30,806 nucleotides of DNA from an uncultured Oscillospiraceae bacterium (GCA_959596515.1 CAUFXR010000025.1:1-30806); one strand, 5' to 3'. Positions 16,426 through 25,663 are shown, counted from the stretch's first letter. Notes: a model not told the origin generated them from the letters alone. Numbers and translations are program-made.

Positions 16426-16928
16426 TAAAATGAGCGCAAAATAACGGTATATAATTAAAAAATGCAAGTCAAAATGCAAGTCGAGAGATCGAAGGGGAAA
16501 ACCGCCGGGCCAAAACAGAAAAAGGGATCTGGTGATACCATTCAAGCTTGGAATTTTTCCCTAGTTCATGAAAAATAAATTGTTTCTCAATGCAGTCAGG
16601 GCGCGATAACGCCCTGTTAAAAGCTGTTAAACCAGAGGACCAGGACTATTTTTGACCACAAGGCAATAGTCCCTCAAAGGAGGGCTCGGAATTCAGGAAA
16701 GCATGGGTTCTGCTTCAAGAAACCGTTTCAATAAATTCAGCTGAATTTTACAACCCTTTCTTTCACTTTCTGGAAACACAAATGGCCGAAATTCTGACTG
16801 ACCCAATCACAGACAATTTAAAACCGTCCTACGGGAAAGGAAAAATTTTTTCCCGCGGGACGGTTTTTCTGGTATTTTCACAGTCTGGAAAAATCGGAAG
16901 CCACTGAGGTCATTGTTTCTCTCGAGAC
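16426..16928. other. Gene-free stretch rich in short hairpins
   Basis: No supported gene. It contains the duplicated word AAATGCAAGTC (about 16460-16482), three short hairpins in a row (16597-16616, about 16647-16672, about 16672-16686), a perfect 16-bp palindrome AAATTCAGCTGAATTT (16733-16748) and a terminator-like stem (16821-16866). Its nature is unknown. Confidence 0.55.
16821..16866 (-). terminator. Terminator of the trpB2 gene
   Basis: AAACCGTCC (16821-16829) pairs with GGACGGTTT (16858-16866), with further pairing CGGGAAA/TTTCCCG inside. It lies about 60 bases beyond the trpB2 stop codon and has T runs on both sides. Confidence 0.75.
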
Positions 16929-18308
16929 TTACTCCTGGATTCCCGGAATTTTCGGCAGACCGTCAAAACCTCGCTTCAGGTCCTCATCTGTTGGAATATA
17001 GTCGGTCATACGACCCTCCAAGTAAGAAGAATAAGCGGTCATGTCAAAATATCCCGTGCCGGTCAGGCCAAAGAGGATCGTCTTTTTCTCACCGGTTTCC
17101 TTGCACTTGATGGCTTCGTCCATCGCCGCGCGGATCGCATGAGCGGATTCCGGCGCCGGAAGAATCGTTTCCTTCTTGGCGAATTCCACCGCCGCCTCAA
17201 AGACCCTGGTCTGTTCGACAGATACCGCCTCCATGTAGCCATCATGATACAGCTTGGAAAGGATCGGCGACATACCGTGATATCTCAAGCCACCGGCATG
17301 GTTGGAAGAAGGAATAAAACCAGAACCCAGAGTATACATTTTGGCCAGCGGGGTAATTTTTCCGGTATCGCAGAAGTCGTAAGCGTACTTTCCTCTTGTG
17401 AAAGAGGGACAGGAAGCAGGTTCTACCGCTACGATATGGGGATCCGCTTTTCCCAGCAGCTTATCCTGCATAAAGGGGGCGATCAGACCGCCCAGGTTGG
17501 AGCCGCCGCCAGCACAGCCGATGACCACATCCGGATATTCGTCCAGCTTCTCCATAGCGATTTTGCTTTCCAATCCGATAATGGACTGGTGCAGCAGCAC
17601 CTGGTTCAGCACAGACCCCAGAACATAGCGATAGCCTTCGGTGGATACCGCCTTTTCCACCGCTTCGGAAATGGCGCATCCCAGGCTGCCGGTGCAATTC
17701 GGATCCTCCGCCAGGATCTGACGTCCTACCTTGGTGGTGTTGCTGGGACTGGCGATCACGCCGGCGTCAAAAGTCTGCATAACCGCCTTGCGGAAGGGTT
17801 TTTGCTCATAGGAAACCTTTACCATATATACTGTCAGCGGAATCCCGAAATATGAGCACGCCTCGGATAAAGCGGTGCCCCACTGTCCGGCTCCGGTTTC
17901 TGTGGTCAAGCCCTTCATTCCCTGCTTTTTGGCATAATACGCCTGGGCAATGGCGGAATTCAGCTTATGGCTGCCGGAAGTATTGTTGCCCTCAAACTTG
18001 TAATAAATCTTTGCCGGAGTACCCAGCGCCTTTTCCAAATTGTAGGCGCGAATCAGCGGTGACGGACGGTAAACTTTGTACATCTCTTGGATCTCTTCCG
18101 GAATATCGATGTAACGGGTCGTGTTGTCCATTTCCTGTTTCGCCAGCTCTTCACAGAAAACAGGATATAAATCCTCTACTGTGGCGGGCTTCATCGTAGC
18201 GGGATTAATCATGGGATCAGGCAGTTCTTTCATATCGGCACGAAGGTTGTACCACTGCTTAGGCATCTCATCTTCGCTCAAATACAGTCTGTGGGGAACC
18301 TTTACCAT
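16929..18308 (-). CDS. trpB: TrpB2-type tryptophan synthase beta chain (PLP enzyme)
   Basis: A 459-residue PLP enzyme that condenses indole with serine to give tryptophan. The PLP lysine is K115 in NNTSGSHKLNSAIAQ, the catalytic glutamate is in TETGAGQWG (135-143), and the phosphate-binding loop is GCAGGGSNLGG. The long N-terminus (MVKVPHRLYLSEDEMPKQWY) and overall length mark the TrpB2 class, which often works without TrpA. No trpA or other trp gene is nearby, so salvage of free indole is a likely role. The ATG at 18308 has AAGGAGTG upstream. A Trp-type T-box leader controls it, which strongly supports a tryptophan function. Confidence 0.95.
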   Translation of the reverse strand: MVKVPHRLYLSEDEMPKQWYNLRADMKELPDPMINPATMKPATVEDLYPVFCEELAKQEMDNTTRYIDIPEEIQEMYKVYRPSPLIRAYNLEKALGTPAKIYYKFEGNNTSGSHKLNSAIAQAYYAKKQGMKGLTTETGAGQWGTALSEACSYFGIPLTVYMVKVSYEQKPFRKAVMQTFDAGVIASPSNTTKVGRQILAEDPNCTGSLGCAISEAVEKAVSTEGYRYVLGSVLNQVLLHQSIIGLESKIAMEKLDEYPDVVIGCAGGGSNLGGLIAPFMQDKLLGKADPHIVAVEPASCPSFTRGKYAYDFCDTGKITPLAKMYTLGSGFIPSSNHAGGLRYHGMSPILSKLYHDGYMEAVSVEQTRVFEAAVEFAKKETILPAPESAHAIRAAMDEAIKCKETGEKKTILFGLTGTGYFDMTAYSSYLEGRMTDYIPTDEDLKRGFDGLPKIPGIQE

Positions 18309-18330
18309 TTGAATCACTCCTTTGAAAATT

Positions 18331-18625
18331 AAAAAATAAAAAAGGCTTTTGTCCCAAAACACTGGGACAAAAGCCTTAACTTCTGCGGTACCACCCGGTT
18401 TGACGGTTTATAAAAACCATCCTCTCATTTTGCATACCATCATATGCACCCCGCTGATAACGGACAGGGCTCCCGTCGGCGCCTACTTCCAATTCCAGGG
18501 TTCGGGCCGCCCTCGCAAGGCCATTCGGTAAACTCTGTGCTGCCGTATTCACACCCGCTAACGGCTCTCTGATACACCCGTCTTTACTTACTCTTCTTGC
18601 TCTACAGTTTCTTTTTTTAAAATTT
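18331..18625 (-). promoter_or_regulatory. T-box leader (probable tRNA-Trp) upstream of trpB2
   Basis: The minus strand carries the T-box core GGGTGGTACCGCAGAAG (complement of 18380-18396) followed by a 12-bp terminator stem GGCTTTTGTCCC/GGGACAAAAGCC (18344-18375) and a U-rich run. Upstream, GCAAG (18596-18600) and CTTGC (18515-18519) close Stem I. Its specifier side reads CCGAATGGC opposite an AGTAAGTA segment. The in-place codon TGG (complement of 18521-18523) is Trp, in agreement with the downstream gene. Uncharged tRNA-Trp would stabilise the antiterminator and allow trpB2 expression. Confidence 0.93.
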
Positions 18626-18631
18626 GTTATT

Positions 18632-18660
18632 ATCTTACGCTTGGATAAGCTGTTTGTCAA
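18632..18660 (-). promoter_or_regulatory. Promoter of the T-box/trpB2 unit
   Basis: On the minus strand TTGACA (18655-18660), a 17-base spacer and TAAGAT (18632-18637) precede the T-box leader. Confidence 0.8.
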
Positions 18661-18732
18661 CCCTTTTTTTGAAATTTTCTTTTCCTTTTTCTTTTATCCT
18701 GGGAAATCCCTCCTTTATTTTTCCTTTTCCCC

Positions 18733-18770
18733 TTGACAAACCCCAAAAATGTGGTACATTGAAATTGTAC
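18733..18770 (+). promoter_or_regulatory. Promoter and possible operator of the alcohol dehydrogenase gene
   Basis: TTGACA (18733-18738), a 16-base spacer and TACATT (18755-18760) precede the gene. A short inverted repeat, GTACA (18754-18758) and TGTAC (18766-18770), overlaps the -10 region and could bind a regulator. Confidence 0.6.
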
Positions 18771-18818
18771 TTTTCAAAACCTCTTTATAAAAGTTTTCAA
18801 TAAAAAGGAGTGTCGTTT

Positions 18819-19844
18819 ATGCTGCAGCAGGTTATGACCGCCCCGGGCGTGATCGAATTTAACGAGGTTCCGGTTCCCGAGGTAAAACCAGGCCAGGTAT
18901 TGGTCAAAATTCAGAAAATCGGAATCTGTGGTTCGGATATCCATGTGTATCACGGAAAGCATCCCTTCACCAAATATCCGATCACTCAGGGGCATGAGGT
19001 TTCCGGTGAAATCGCCCAGATCGGACAAGGCGTAGAAGGCTTTTCCATCGGTCAAAAGGTAACGATTCAACCCCAGGTGGTATGCGGAAAATGCTATCCC
19101 TGCCGTCACGGGAAATACAACCTTTGCGAGGAACTGAAGGTTATGGGCTTCCAGACTACCGGTGTGGCGTCCCATTATTTCGCGGTGGATGCCCAAAAGG
19201 TCACGCCGCTGCCGGAAAATATGAGCTTAGACGAGGGTGCGATGATCGAGCCTTTGGCCGTGGCTGTTCACGCCGTTAAGCAGGCGGGAGACGTTTCCGG
19301 CCTGAAAATCGCCGTTCTTGGAGCCGGGCCCATTGGCATTTTAGTAGCCCAGGCCGCCAAGGGCATGGGCGCTCAAAGCGTTATGGTCACGGACATCAGC
19401 GATGTCCGTCTAGCGAAAGCCAAGGAGTGCGGCGCGGATTACTGCATCAATACCAAGAACGCCGATTTTGGTGACGCTATGCTGGAGTGTTTTGGCCCGG
19501 ACAAAGCCGACGTGATTTACGACTGCGCCGGCAACGACATCACCATGGGTCAGGCGATCAAATACGCTAGAAAAGGCAGCACTATTATTCTGGTGGCGGT
19601 GTTCGCCTCCATGGCCAAGGTGGATCTCGCGGTTCTTAACGACCACGAACTGGATTTAAACACCACTATGATGTACCGCAATGAAGACTATCTGGATGCC
19701 ATCCGGCTGGTCAATGAGGGCAAAGTGGTACTGGCCCCACTGGTTTCCAAGCATTTCGCTTTCCGGGATTACTTAAAGGCTTATCAATACATTGATAACA
19801 ATCGGGAAACTACCATGAAAGTAATTATCAACGTACAGGAATAA
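18819..19844 (+). CDS. Zinc-dependent medium-chain alcohol/polyol dehydrogenase
   Basis: A 341-residue NAD(P)-dependent dehydrogenase of the MDR superfamily (sorbitol/threonine dehydrogenase branch). Catalytic zinc residues C37 (GICGSD), H59-E60 (GHE) and E144 are present, and the structural zinc site is C89, C92, C95 and C103 in CGKCYPCRHGKYNLC. The Rossmann motif VLGAGPIG (167-173 region) binds the cofactor. I place the start at the ATG at 18819. An in-frame GTG at 18810 lies inside the AAGGAG ribosome site. It is a single-gene unit, divergent from the T-box/trpB2 gene and ending at a strong terminator. The substrate cannot be fixed from the sequence. Confidence 0.93.
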   Translation: MLQQVMTAPGVIEFNEVPVPEVKPGQVLVKIQKIGICGSDIHVYHGKHPFTKYPITQGHEVSGEIAQIGQGVEGFSIGQKVTIQPQVVCGKCYPCRHGKYNLCEELKVMGFQTTGVASHYFAVDAQKVTPLPENMSLDEGAMIEPLAVAVHAVKQAGDVSGLKIAVLGAGPIGILVAQAAKGMGAQSVMVTDISDVRLAKAKECGADYCINTKNADFGDAMLECFGPDKADVIYDCAGNDITMGQAIKYARKGSTIILVAVFASMAKVDLAVLNDHELDLNTTMMYRNEDYLDAIRLVNEGKVVLAPLVSKHFAFRDYLKAYQYIDNNRETTMKVIINVQE

Positions 19845-20161
19845 AGGCAACAAGCGGAAAAGCCCTGGAAAAACCCACCGGATTTTCCGCCTAATCCCCC
19901 GCGGTGATTCTTTGCGCGCATGTTCACAAAACCAGCTTGAAAACCTCGAGCTGCGCGGGTGGTACCGGCAAAATTATTTGCATGTTTTTCGCAGAAACTT
20001 TATTTTTATTGACCATGTTCCATCCAAAGAGGCGCTCCGACGAATTGTCGGAGCGCCTCTTTCATTTCGTTTTCTGATTAAAACTTCTGAAAATTCAATG
20101 TCGGGAAGCCAAAAGTGTTAAAAAAGATTCTTCGCCTGGTATTGCCGACGGCAGACCTCTG
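19845..20161. other. Convergent intergenic stretch
   Basis: It holds one strong bidirectional terminator (20026-20062) between the dehydrogenase and nagA. I see no gene. Confidence 0.5.
20026..20062 (+). terminator. Bidirectional terminator between dehydrogenase and nagA
   Basis: AAAGAGGCGCTCCGAC (20026-20041) pairs perfectly with GTCGGAGCGCCTCTTT (20047-20062) around a GAATT loop. It serves the convergent genes on both strands. Confidence 0.92.
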
Positions 20162-21328
20162 TCAATGGAGGCGGGTATCGGGAACCGGATCCCTGTTCCA
20201 GAGGATTTTTCCCTTTACCATCACCATACAAATTTCATAATTCTGATCCAACACCACCAAATCCGCATATTTTCCCGGCTGGATACTCCCGGTGGTCTTG
20301 TCCGCACCGAGCTGAACGGCTGGATTCAACGTCATCGCTTTTACCGCCTGAGCCAGAGGGATGCCAAACCGTATCAAGTTAAGCAGTTCCTGATGCAGAT
20401 TCGCAGTAGAACCCGCCAGGGTACCATCCTCCAGCAGGGCCGTACCCTGCCGCACCCAAACTTTTTGGCCTCCCAGGATATATTCTCCGTCAGGCATCCC
20501 CGCCGCACGCATAGAATCGCTGACAACCACCGCCCGATCCTCTCCCAACAGTCGGAACGCTATCCGCAGCACCGCCGGATGAATATGAATCCCGTCGCAA
20601 ATCAGCTCCGCCCGCACCCGATCGCTGTCCAACACCGCGCCTACCGCACCCGGTTCCCGGTGATTGAAAAGCGCCATGCCATTAAACAAATGGGTCGCCT
20701 GGCTCACACCCTGCCGGAATCCTTCCACTGCCTCCTCGTAGGAAGCTGCCGTATGCGCCATAGAAATCACGCACTTGGTGCGGACATTTCGGATGAAGTC
20801 CTCAGCTCCTTTTAACTCCGGGGCCAGATCCACAATTTTTAACAGATCGGGATATTGATTCCACAGCGTTAAAAACGCATCTCCATCCGGCTTTCTAAGG
20901 TAGCTCTCCTTTTGCGCTCCCTTCTTCCGCGGCGATAAATAAGGTCCTTCCAGTCGAACTCCCTGGATATACGCTCCCGGCAGTTCCCGGTTCTTGCTCT
21001 CTCGCACCGCCTCCAGAATGGCCGGGATTCCCGCAAGGGGCCCGGACATTACGGTTGGGCAAAATGAGGTAACCCCATGCCTGACCAGTTCCTCAGACAT
21101 GCCGGCCAGTGCCTTTGGAGAAGCGTCCTCTACATCGAAGCCGCCGCATCCGTGAATATGCTGGTCAATCAGCCCGGGGATCACCAGTTTATTGGAAATA
21201 TCAATCCAGTCGCCTGGATCTTCATCCCGCCAAGGCAGCAATGCCTCAATCCATTCTCCCTGGATCTCAAGATCTCTCGGCAATAGAACAAAATCTTGAT
21301 CCATTACTATCCCATTTTTGAAACGCAT
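20162..21328 (-). CDS. nagA: N-acetylglucosamine-6-phosphate deacetylase NagA
   Basis: A 388-residue amidohydrolase that removes acetate from GlcNAc-6-phosphate, the first cytosolic step of amino-sugar use and of cell-wall recycling. The motifs match: PGLIDQHIHGCGG (H57, H59), the metal ligand E127 in RLEGPYLSPRKKGA, H192 in MAHTAASYEEA, H213 in THLFNGM with H223-R-E-P-G following, H248 in CDGIHIHP, and catalytic D271 in VVVSDSMRAAGMPDGE. The C-terminus PGKYADLVVLDQNYE closes the family fold. The ATG at 21328 has GGGGAGA upstream. No nagB lies next to it, so it stands alone in this window. Confidence 0.96.
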   Translation of the reverse strand: MRFKNGIVMDQDFVLLPRDLEIQGEWIEALLPWRDEDPGDWIDISNKLVIPGLIDQHIHGCGGFDVEDASPKALAGMSEELVRHGVTSFCPTVMSGPLAGIPAILEAVRESKNRELPGAYIQGVRLEGPYLSPRKKGAQKESYLRKPDGDAFLTLWNQYPDLLKIVDLAPELKGAEDFIRNVRTKCVISMAHTAASYEEAVEGFRQGVSQATHLFNGMALFNHREPGAVGAVLDSDRVRAELICDGIHIHPAVLRIAFRLLGEDRAVVVSDSMRAAGMPDGEYILGGQKVWVRQGTALLEDGTLAGSTANLHQELLNLIRFGIPLAQAVKAMTLNPAVQLGADKTTGSIQPGKYADLVVLDQNYEICMVMVKGKILWNRDPVPDTRLH

Positions 21329-21681
21329 AGCGTCTCCCCCTGTCTTTGGCGTTTACCTCAAAGTCGAATATATTTGCCCTACTTTCTTCGCCGCTTTATC
21401 CTTTCCTGGATTTATGATATCAAAAAACAATATGACAAGCCATGCTGCCTCTGTTGAGTTCGGATAACTGGTTATCCATTTTTTCTGAGCGAGGATAGTC
21501 TCATGCCTCGTTGAGCGCAATGATCTCTTCCCTGTTTCGGACCGAGGATGCATCTTTTCTTTTATCCGGATCCTTCCCGCTCGCTTTGACTCTGTTCTCC
21601 CTTTCCGGGTAGCTTTTCAAATCGAGGACAAAGTTTTCTCTTTTCTGTTCCAGGACCAGCACCTATTTTAGTCTGATATTC
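21329..21681. other. Intergenic stretch, no gene seen
   Basis: It lies between the nagA start and the ABC exporter stop, both on the minus strand. It must carry the nagA promoter, but I could not fix one with confidence, and no terminator for the exporter operon is clear. Confidence 0.45.
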
Positions 21682-23502
21682 CTAGCTTAATTCCAGCATT
21701 CCATGGTACAGGCGATAGTAAATTCCTTTTTGCGCCAGCAACTCCTGATGGCTGCCCCGCTCTACGATTTCTCCGTGTTCCAGCACCATAATCGCGTCGG
21801 CGTTGCGAACCGTACTCAGGCGGTGAGCGATGACGAATACCGTTCGTCCTTCCATCAGCCGGTCCATCCCCTTTTCAATCAAGGTCTCCGTTCGAGTGTC
21901 AATAGAGGAGGTAGCCTCATCGAGAATCAGCACCGACGGGTTCGCGATGGCGGCCCGCGCGATAGCCAACAGCTGCCGCTGCCCCTGAGATAGGTTGGCG
22001 CCGTCCGCCGTTACCACCGTCTGATACCCCTGGGGCAGGCGGCGGATGAAAGAATCCGCATTGGCGATTTTAGCGGCCTTCACAATCTCATCCTGACTGG
22101 CGTCCAGCTTACCGAACCGGATATTGTCCGCGATCGTGCCGGTAAAGAGATGGGTATCCTGGAGCACGATGCCCAGTGACTGGCGCAGATCATCCTTTTT
22201 GATCTGACGAACGTCAAACCCGTCATATACCACGCTGCCTCCCTGTACGTCATAAAACCGATTGATCAGATTGGTGATGGTAGTCTTCCCCGCGCCGGTT
22301 GAACCTACAAAAGCGATTTTCTGACCAGGTTTCGCGTAAAGGCTGATATTCTTCAAAATAGGGTGCCCAGAATCATAGCCAAAGTCCACATTCTGAAAGC
22401 GCACGTCTCCTCGCAGCGGCACCAGGGTTCCGTCTTCCCCGCGCCAGGCCCATTGCTCTTTTTCCCCGTCGGTAGAAATCCGCACCCGTTCCACCTTACC
22501 CTCATCTTTTTCCGGACGCTGGTCCATGGCCTCAAACACCCGCTCCGCCCCAGCCAGGGCGGCCAGCAGGAAATTTCCCTGCTGGGTGAATTGGTTGATC
22601 GGCGCGGCGGCTTGCCGGACAAACACCAAATAGCTGGCCAAGCTTCCCACATCGGTCATGTTCCGCAGCGCCATCACGCCGCCTAAAATCGCCACAATGG
22701 CGTAGTTGATGTAGGAGATGCTCACCACCGCGGGGATCATTGTTCCGGCAAACGCCTGAGCGCCGGTTCCCGCCTTTCTAAGAGCCTCGTTTTTCTCCCG
22801 GAAGTTTTTCATATTCTCTTCCTCATGGTTAAAGACCTTTACCACTTTCTGACCATTAACCATTTCCTCAATATATCCATCCAGTTCACCCAAGCTTTTC
22901 TGCTGCATAGTATAATAAGCCTTGCTCCGCTTGCCGCTGAAACGGATATAGAGGAACATCGCTCCGTAGCACACCGTGACAATAAGAGAAAGCTGCCAGT
23001 TGAGGAGAAAGAGGATCAGCAAAGTTCCCACCATCTGGATAAAGCTCTGGATCACCATAGCGAAGCTGTTGTTCAGCGCGTCTGAAATGGTGTCCACATC
23101 GTTGGTAAAATAGCTCATCACGTCGCCGTGCCGTCTGGTATCAAAAAAGCGCAGAGGAAGAGTCTGCAAATGAGAAAATAAATCCCTGCGAATATCGAAA
23201 AGCACCTTTTGAGCCGCCTTTACCATGATCTGGCTATAACCGTAAGCCGCTGCCACACCAATGACATAGATCACACCGGTGACCGTCACACCGGCGATCA
23301 GTGTGCTCATATTTCCAGAGGACAGGCTGTTGACCACTGGACGGATCATATACGTTCCCAGCAGGTTCGCCAGGGCGCTGATCGTCACCAGCACCGCCAC
23401 CCACAGCAAAAGGAACTTATGACGGCCCAAATAGGATAGCAAGGTTTCCACGGTATAGCGCAGATTCTTAGGCTTTTTCCCGGTGATCTGCCGTTTCGCC
23501 AT
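21682..23502 (-). CDS. ABC exporter subunit, catalytically complete half
   Basis: A 606-residue half-transporter with six predicted membrane helices (residues ~30-320) fused to an ATPase domain. The ATPase has Walker A GSTGAGKTT (400-408), Q-loop Q448, signature LSQGQ (504-508), Walker B VLILDEA with catalytic E529, and the switch histidine in VIAHRLSTV. Its start ATG overlaps the stop codon of the upstream ABC gene by one base, so the two are translated together. Beside a partner with a degenerate ATP site, it fits a heterodimeric multidrug-type exporter (TM287/288, BmrCD and LmrCD class). The cargo is unknown; drugs, lipids or peptides are all possible. Confidence 0.94.
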   Translation of the reverse strand: MAKRQITGKKPKNLRYTVETLLSYLGRHKFLLLWVAVLVTISALANLLGTYMIRPVVNSLSSGNMSTLIAGVTVTGVIYVIGVAAAYGYSQIMVKAAQKVLFDIRRDLFSHLQTLPLRFFDTRRHGDVMSYFTNDVDTISDALNNSFAMVIQSFIQMVGTLLILFLLNWQLSLIVTVCYGAMFLYIRFSGKRSKAYYTMQQKSLGELDGYIEEMVNGQKVVKVFNHEEENMKNFREKNEALRKAGTGAQAFAGTMIPAVVSISYINYAIVAILGGVMALRNMTDVGSLASYLVFVRQAAAPINQFTQQGNFLLAALAGAERVFEAMDQRPEKDEGKVERVRISTDGEKEQWAWRGEDGTLVPLRGDVRFQNVDFGYDSGHPILKNISLYAKPGQKIAFVGSTGAGKTTITNLINRFYDVQGGSVVYDGFDVRQIKKDDLRQSLGIVLQDTHLFTGTIADNIRFGKLDASQDEIVKAAKIANADSFIRRLPQGYQTVVTADGANLSQGQRQLLAIARAAIANPSVLILDEATSSIDTRTETLIEKGMDRLMEGRTVFVIAHRLSTVRNADAIMVLEHGEIVERGSHQELLAQKGIYYRLYHGMLELS

Positions 23503-25232
23503 TAAGCTTCCTCTCCTTTCATCTGGGATGCGTAAATTTCCTGATAAATAGAATCCGTCTCCAGCAATTCCCGGTGAGTACCTACCCCATGGATTCTGCC
23601 ATCCTCCAGGATAACGATCTGATCCGTATTCATCACGGATGTAATCCGCTGGGCGATGATGATTTTAGTCACATCGGTCAACTGGGACAGCGCCTCACGA
23701 ATTTCTCCCTCAGTGGCGGTATCTACCGCGCTGGTGGAATCGTCAAAAATCAGAACCTTAGGCTTTTTCAGCAGCGTCCGGGCGATACAGAGCCGCTGCT
23801 TTTGCCCGCCGGATACGTTTACACCGCCCTGGCCCAAATCGGTATCCATCCCCTTGGGAAACCGCTCGATAAACTCATCGGCCCGGGCCTTATGACAGGC
23901 TTCCCATAAAGTATCGTCATCCGCCTCTGGATCGCCCCAAAGCAGGTTTTCCCGGATGGTGCCGGAAAACAGCACATTCTTCTGCAGCACAATGCCCACA
24001 GCATCCCGCAGGGCCCGCAGATCATAGTCCCGGACATCCCGGCCGCCTACCCGCACTGTTCCCTGAGACGCGTCATACAGCCGGGGAATCAGCTGTACCA
24101 AAGTGGTTTTCGCCGAACCGGTACCTCCCAGAATCCCTACCGTCTGCCCGGCTTTGATATGCAGGCTCACATCGGAAAGGGCATACTCCTGAGCCTCCGG
24201 TTTATATTTAAAAAACACCTGGTCGAAATCCACGCTGCCGTCGCTCACCTGGTCCACCGCCTGTTTCGGTGAGAAAATCGCCGGCTGCTCATCCAGCACC
24301 TGACCGATACGGTGCGCGCTGGCCAAAGAACGGGTCAACAGCAAAAACACATTGGAAATCATCATCATCGAGTTCATGACCTGGAACACGTAACTGAGAA
24401 ACCCGGTCAACTCACCTACCTGAAGGGTAGAATTTAAAATCATATTGCCGCCGAACCACATGATCAGGATAACGCACACATACATTACCAACTGAAAGGC
24501 CGGCAAGTTCAACACCGCATACCGGAAGGTCTTTTGACTGGTTTCCATTAAGGAGGTGTTGACCTCCTGAAACTTCTCCTCCTCATATTCGCCCCGGACA
24601 AAGGCTTTCACAGCCCGAATGGCGGTGAGTCCTTCCTGCACTACCTCATTTAGCCGGTCCACTACTTTTTGCAGCAGGCTGTATAGCGGCGCGATCTTTC
24701 GAAGAATGGAAAAAAGAGTTACGCCTAAAATAGGTGCGCAGACCAAGAAAACCAACGCTAGAGTCGGATTCATCCAAAAAGACAATCCTACCCCCATCAC
24801 CAGCATCACCGGTCCACGGACCATGGGCCGGAAACCTCCGTTAATCGCGTTTTGCAGCACCGTCACGTCGGTGGTCATTCGGGTAACCAGCGAAGAGGAC
24901 TCAAAGTGATCCAAATTGGTAAACGCGAAGCCCTGTACCTGCTGATACTGCGCCTCCCGAATCCGAGCGCCCCAGCCATAGGCCGCCCGGGCGGCAAACC
25001 GGGCGTATAACAGACCGGTTACCAAAGACAGCAGAGCGCAGATCCCCATATAAACGCCCTGCTGTAAAATGTATGGGATATCGTGGTTCTTCACACCTAC
25101 ATCGATAAGATCCGCCATCAGAAGAGGAATAAAAAGCTCAAAGGCGGTTTCAATGACTACCAGCAGCGCGCCGATGACCATATCCTTTCGGTACGGTCCC
25201 AGGTACCTTAGAAGCCGCTTAAAATCCGTCAT
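23502..25232 (-). CDS. ABC exporter subunit with degenerate ATP site
   Basis: A 576-residue half-transporter: membrane domain (~20-310), then an ATPase with Walker A GGTGSAKTT (369-377), Q417 and signature VSGGQ (473-477). Walker B ends LIFDD, so D498 replaces the catalytic glutamate, and the switch histidine is glutamine (Q528 in IIIAQRITSV). Both substitutions mark the degenerate half of heterodimeric exporters, so this subunit should pair with the one encoded immediately downstream. I place the start at the ATG at 25232, which overlaps the marR stop codon by 4 bases and has GGAGGAG upstream. The longer frame is marR sequence read out of phase. Confidence 0.94.
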   Translation of the reverse strand: MTDFKRLLRYLGPYRKDMVIGALLVVIETAFELFIPLLMADLIDVGVKNHDIPYILQQGVYMGICALLSLVTGLLYARFAARAAYGWGARIREAQYQQVQGFAFTNLDHFESSSLVTRMTTDVTVLQNAINGGFRPMVRGPVMLVMGVGLSFWMNPTLALVFLVCAPILGVTLFSILRKIAPLYSLLQKVVDRLNEVVQEGLTAIRAVKAFVRGEYEEEKFQEVNTSLMETSQKTFRYAVLNLPAFQLVMYVCVILIMWFGGNMILNSTLQVGELTGFLSYVFQVMNSMMMISNVFLLLTRSLASAHRIGQVLDEQPAIFSPKQAVDQVSDGSVDFDQVFFKYKPEAQEYALSDVSLHIKAGQTVGILGGTGSAKTTLVQLIPRLYDASQGTVRVGGRDVRDYDLRALRDAVGIVLQKNVLFSGTIRENLLWGDPEADDDTLWEACHKARADEFIERFPKGMDTDLGQGGVNVSGGQKQRLCIARTLLKKPKVLIFDDSTSAVDTATEGEIREALSQLTDVTKIIIAQRITSVMNTDQIVILEDGRIHGVGTHRELLETDSIYQEIYASQMKGEEA

Positions 25233-25663
25233 AGCGTCTCCTCCTTTCGGCCCTTGAGATTCTGATACGCTCTGGAAAGATATTCCGCGAACTGGGTCCG
25301 CTCTTTCTCGCTGAATCCCTCCAGCATAAGCGCTTCCATTGCCCCGCATCGCTCCCGCCACGCCTGATTAGCCCGTCGGCCCTTTTCCGTGAGCTCGATA
25401 GAATTGCATCGCCGGTTTTCCTCACTGGGGCGCCGGGTAATAAAACCTCCCTTTTCCAAAGAGTCCACCATTCGGGAGATCGCCGCGGAATCCACCTCAA
25501 AATATTGAGCCAGTTCTCTCTGACCGCAGGGACCGCGGCTTGCCAGATAAGCGATCAGCTTGGGCTGGCCTACCACCAGACCGATTTCTCCCAAACATGG
25601 GCGGAGATAACTGCGTTGCGCGTGAAACGCCCTGTATAACAGCATATGAAAAGTACGCTCCAT
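25229..25663 (-). CDS. MarR-family transcriptional regulator
   Basis: A 144-residue winged-helix repressor. The segment GQPKLIAYLASRGPCGQREL, then AQYFEVDSAAISRMVDSLEK and GGFITRRPSEENRRCNSIELT, is the typical recognition helix and wing. It is the first gene of a marR-ABC-ABC operon with overlapping stops and starts, a common arrangement in which the repressor senses a compound that the exporter removes. The ATG at 25663 follows GGAAGG. A perfect 37-base palindrome spans the promoter and sits 17 bases before the start codon, which indicates strong self-repression of the whole operon. Confidence 0.95.
   Translation of the reverse strand: MERTFHMLLYRAFHAQRSYLRPCLGEIGLVVGQPKLIAYLASRGPCGQRELAQYFEVDSAAISRMVDSLEKGGFITRRPSEENRRCNSIELTEKGRRANQAWRERCGAMEALMLEGFSEKERTQFAEYLSRAYQNLKGRKEETL

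Noticed and set aside
16462..16578. 38-residue plus-strand frame beginning MQVKMQVERSK
   Set aside because: No ribosome site and no recognisable family; the start is made by a short duplicated word.
25232..25361. N-terminal extension of the degenerate ABC subunit
   Set aside because: These codons are the end of marR read in another frame; the ATG at 25232 has the ribosome site and matches family starts.
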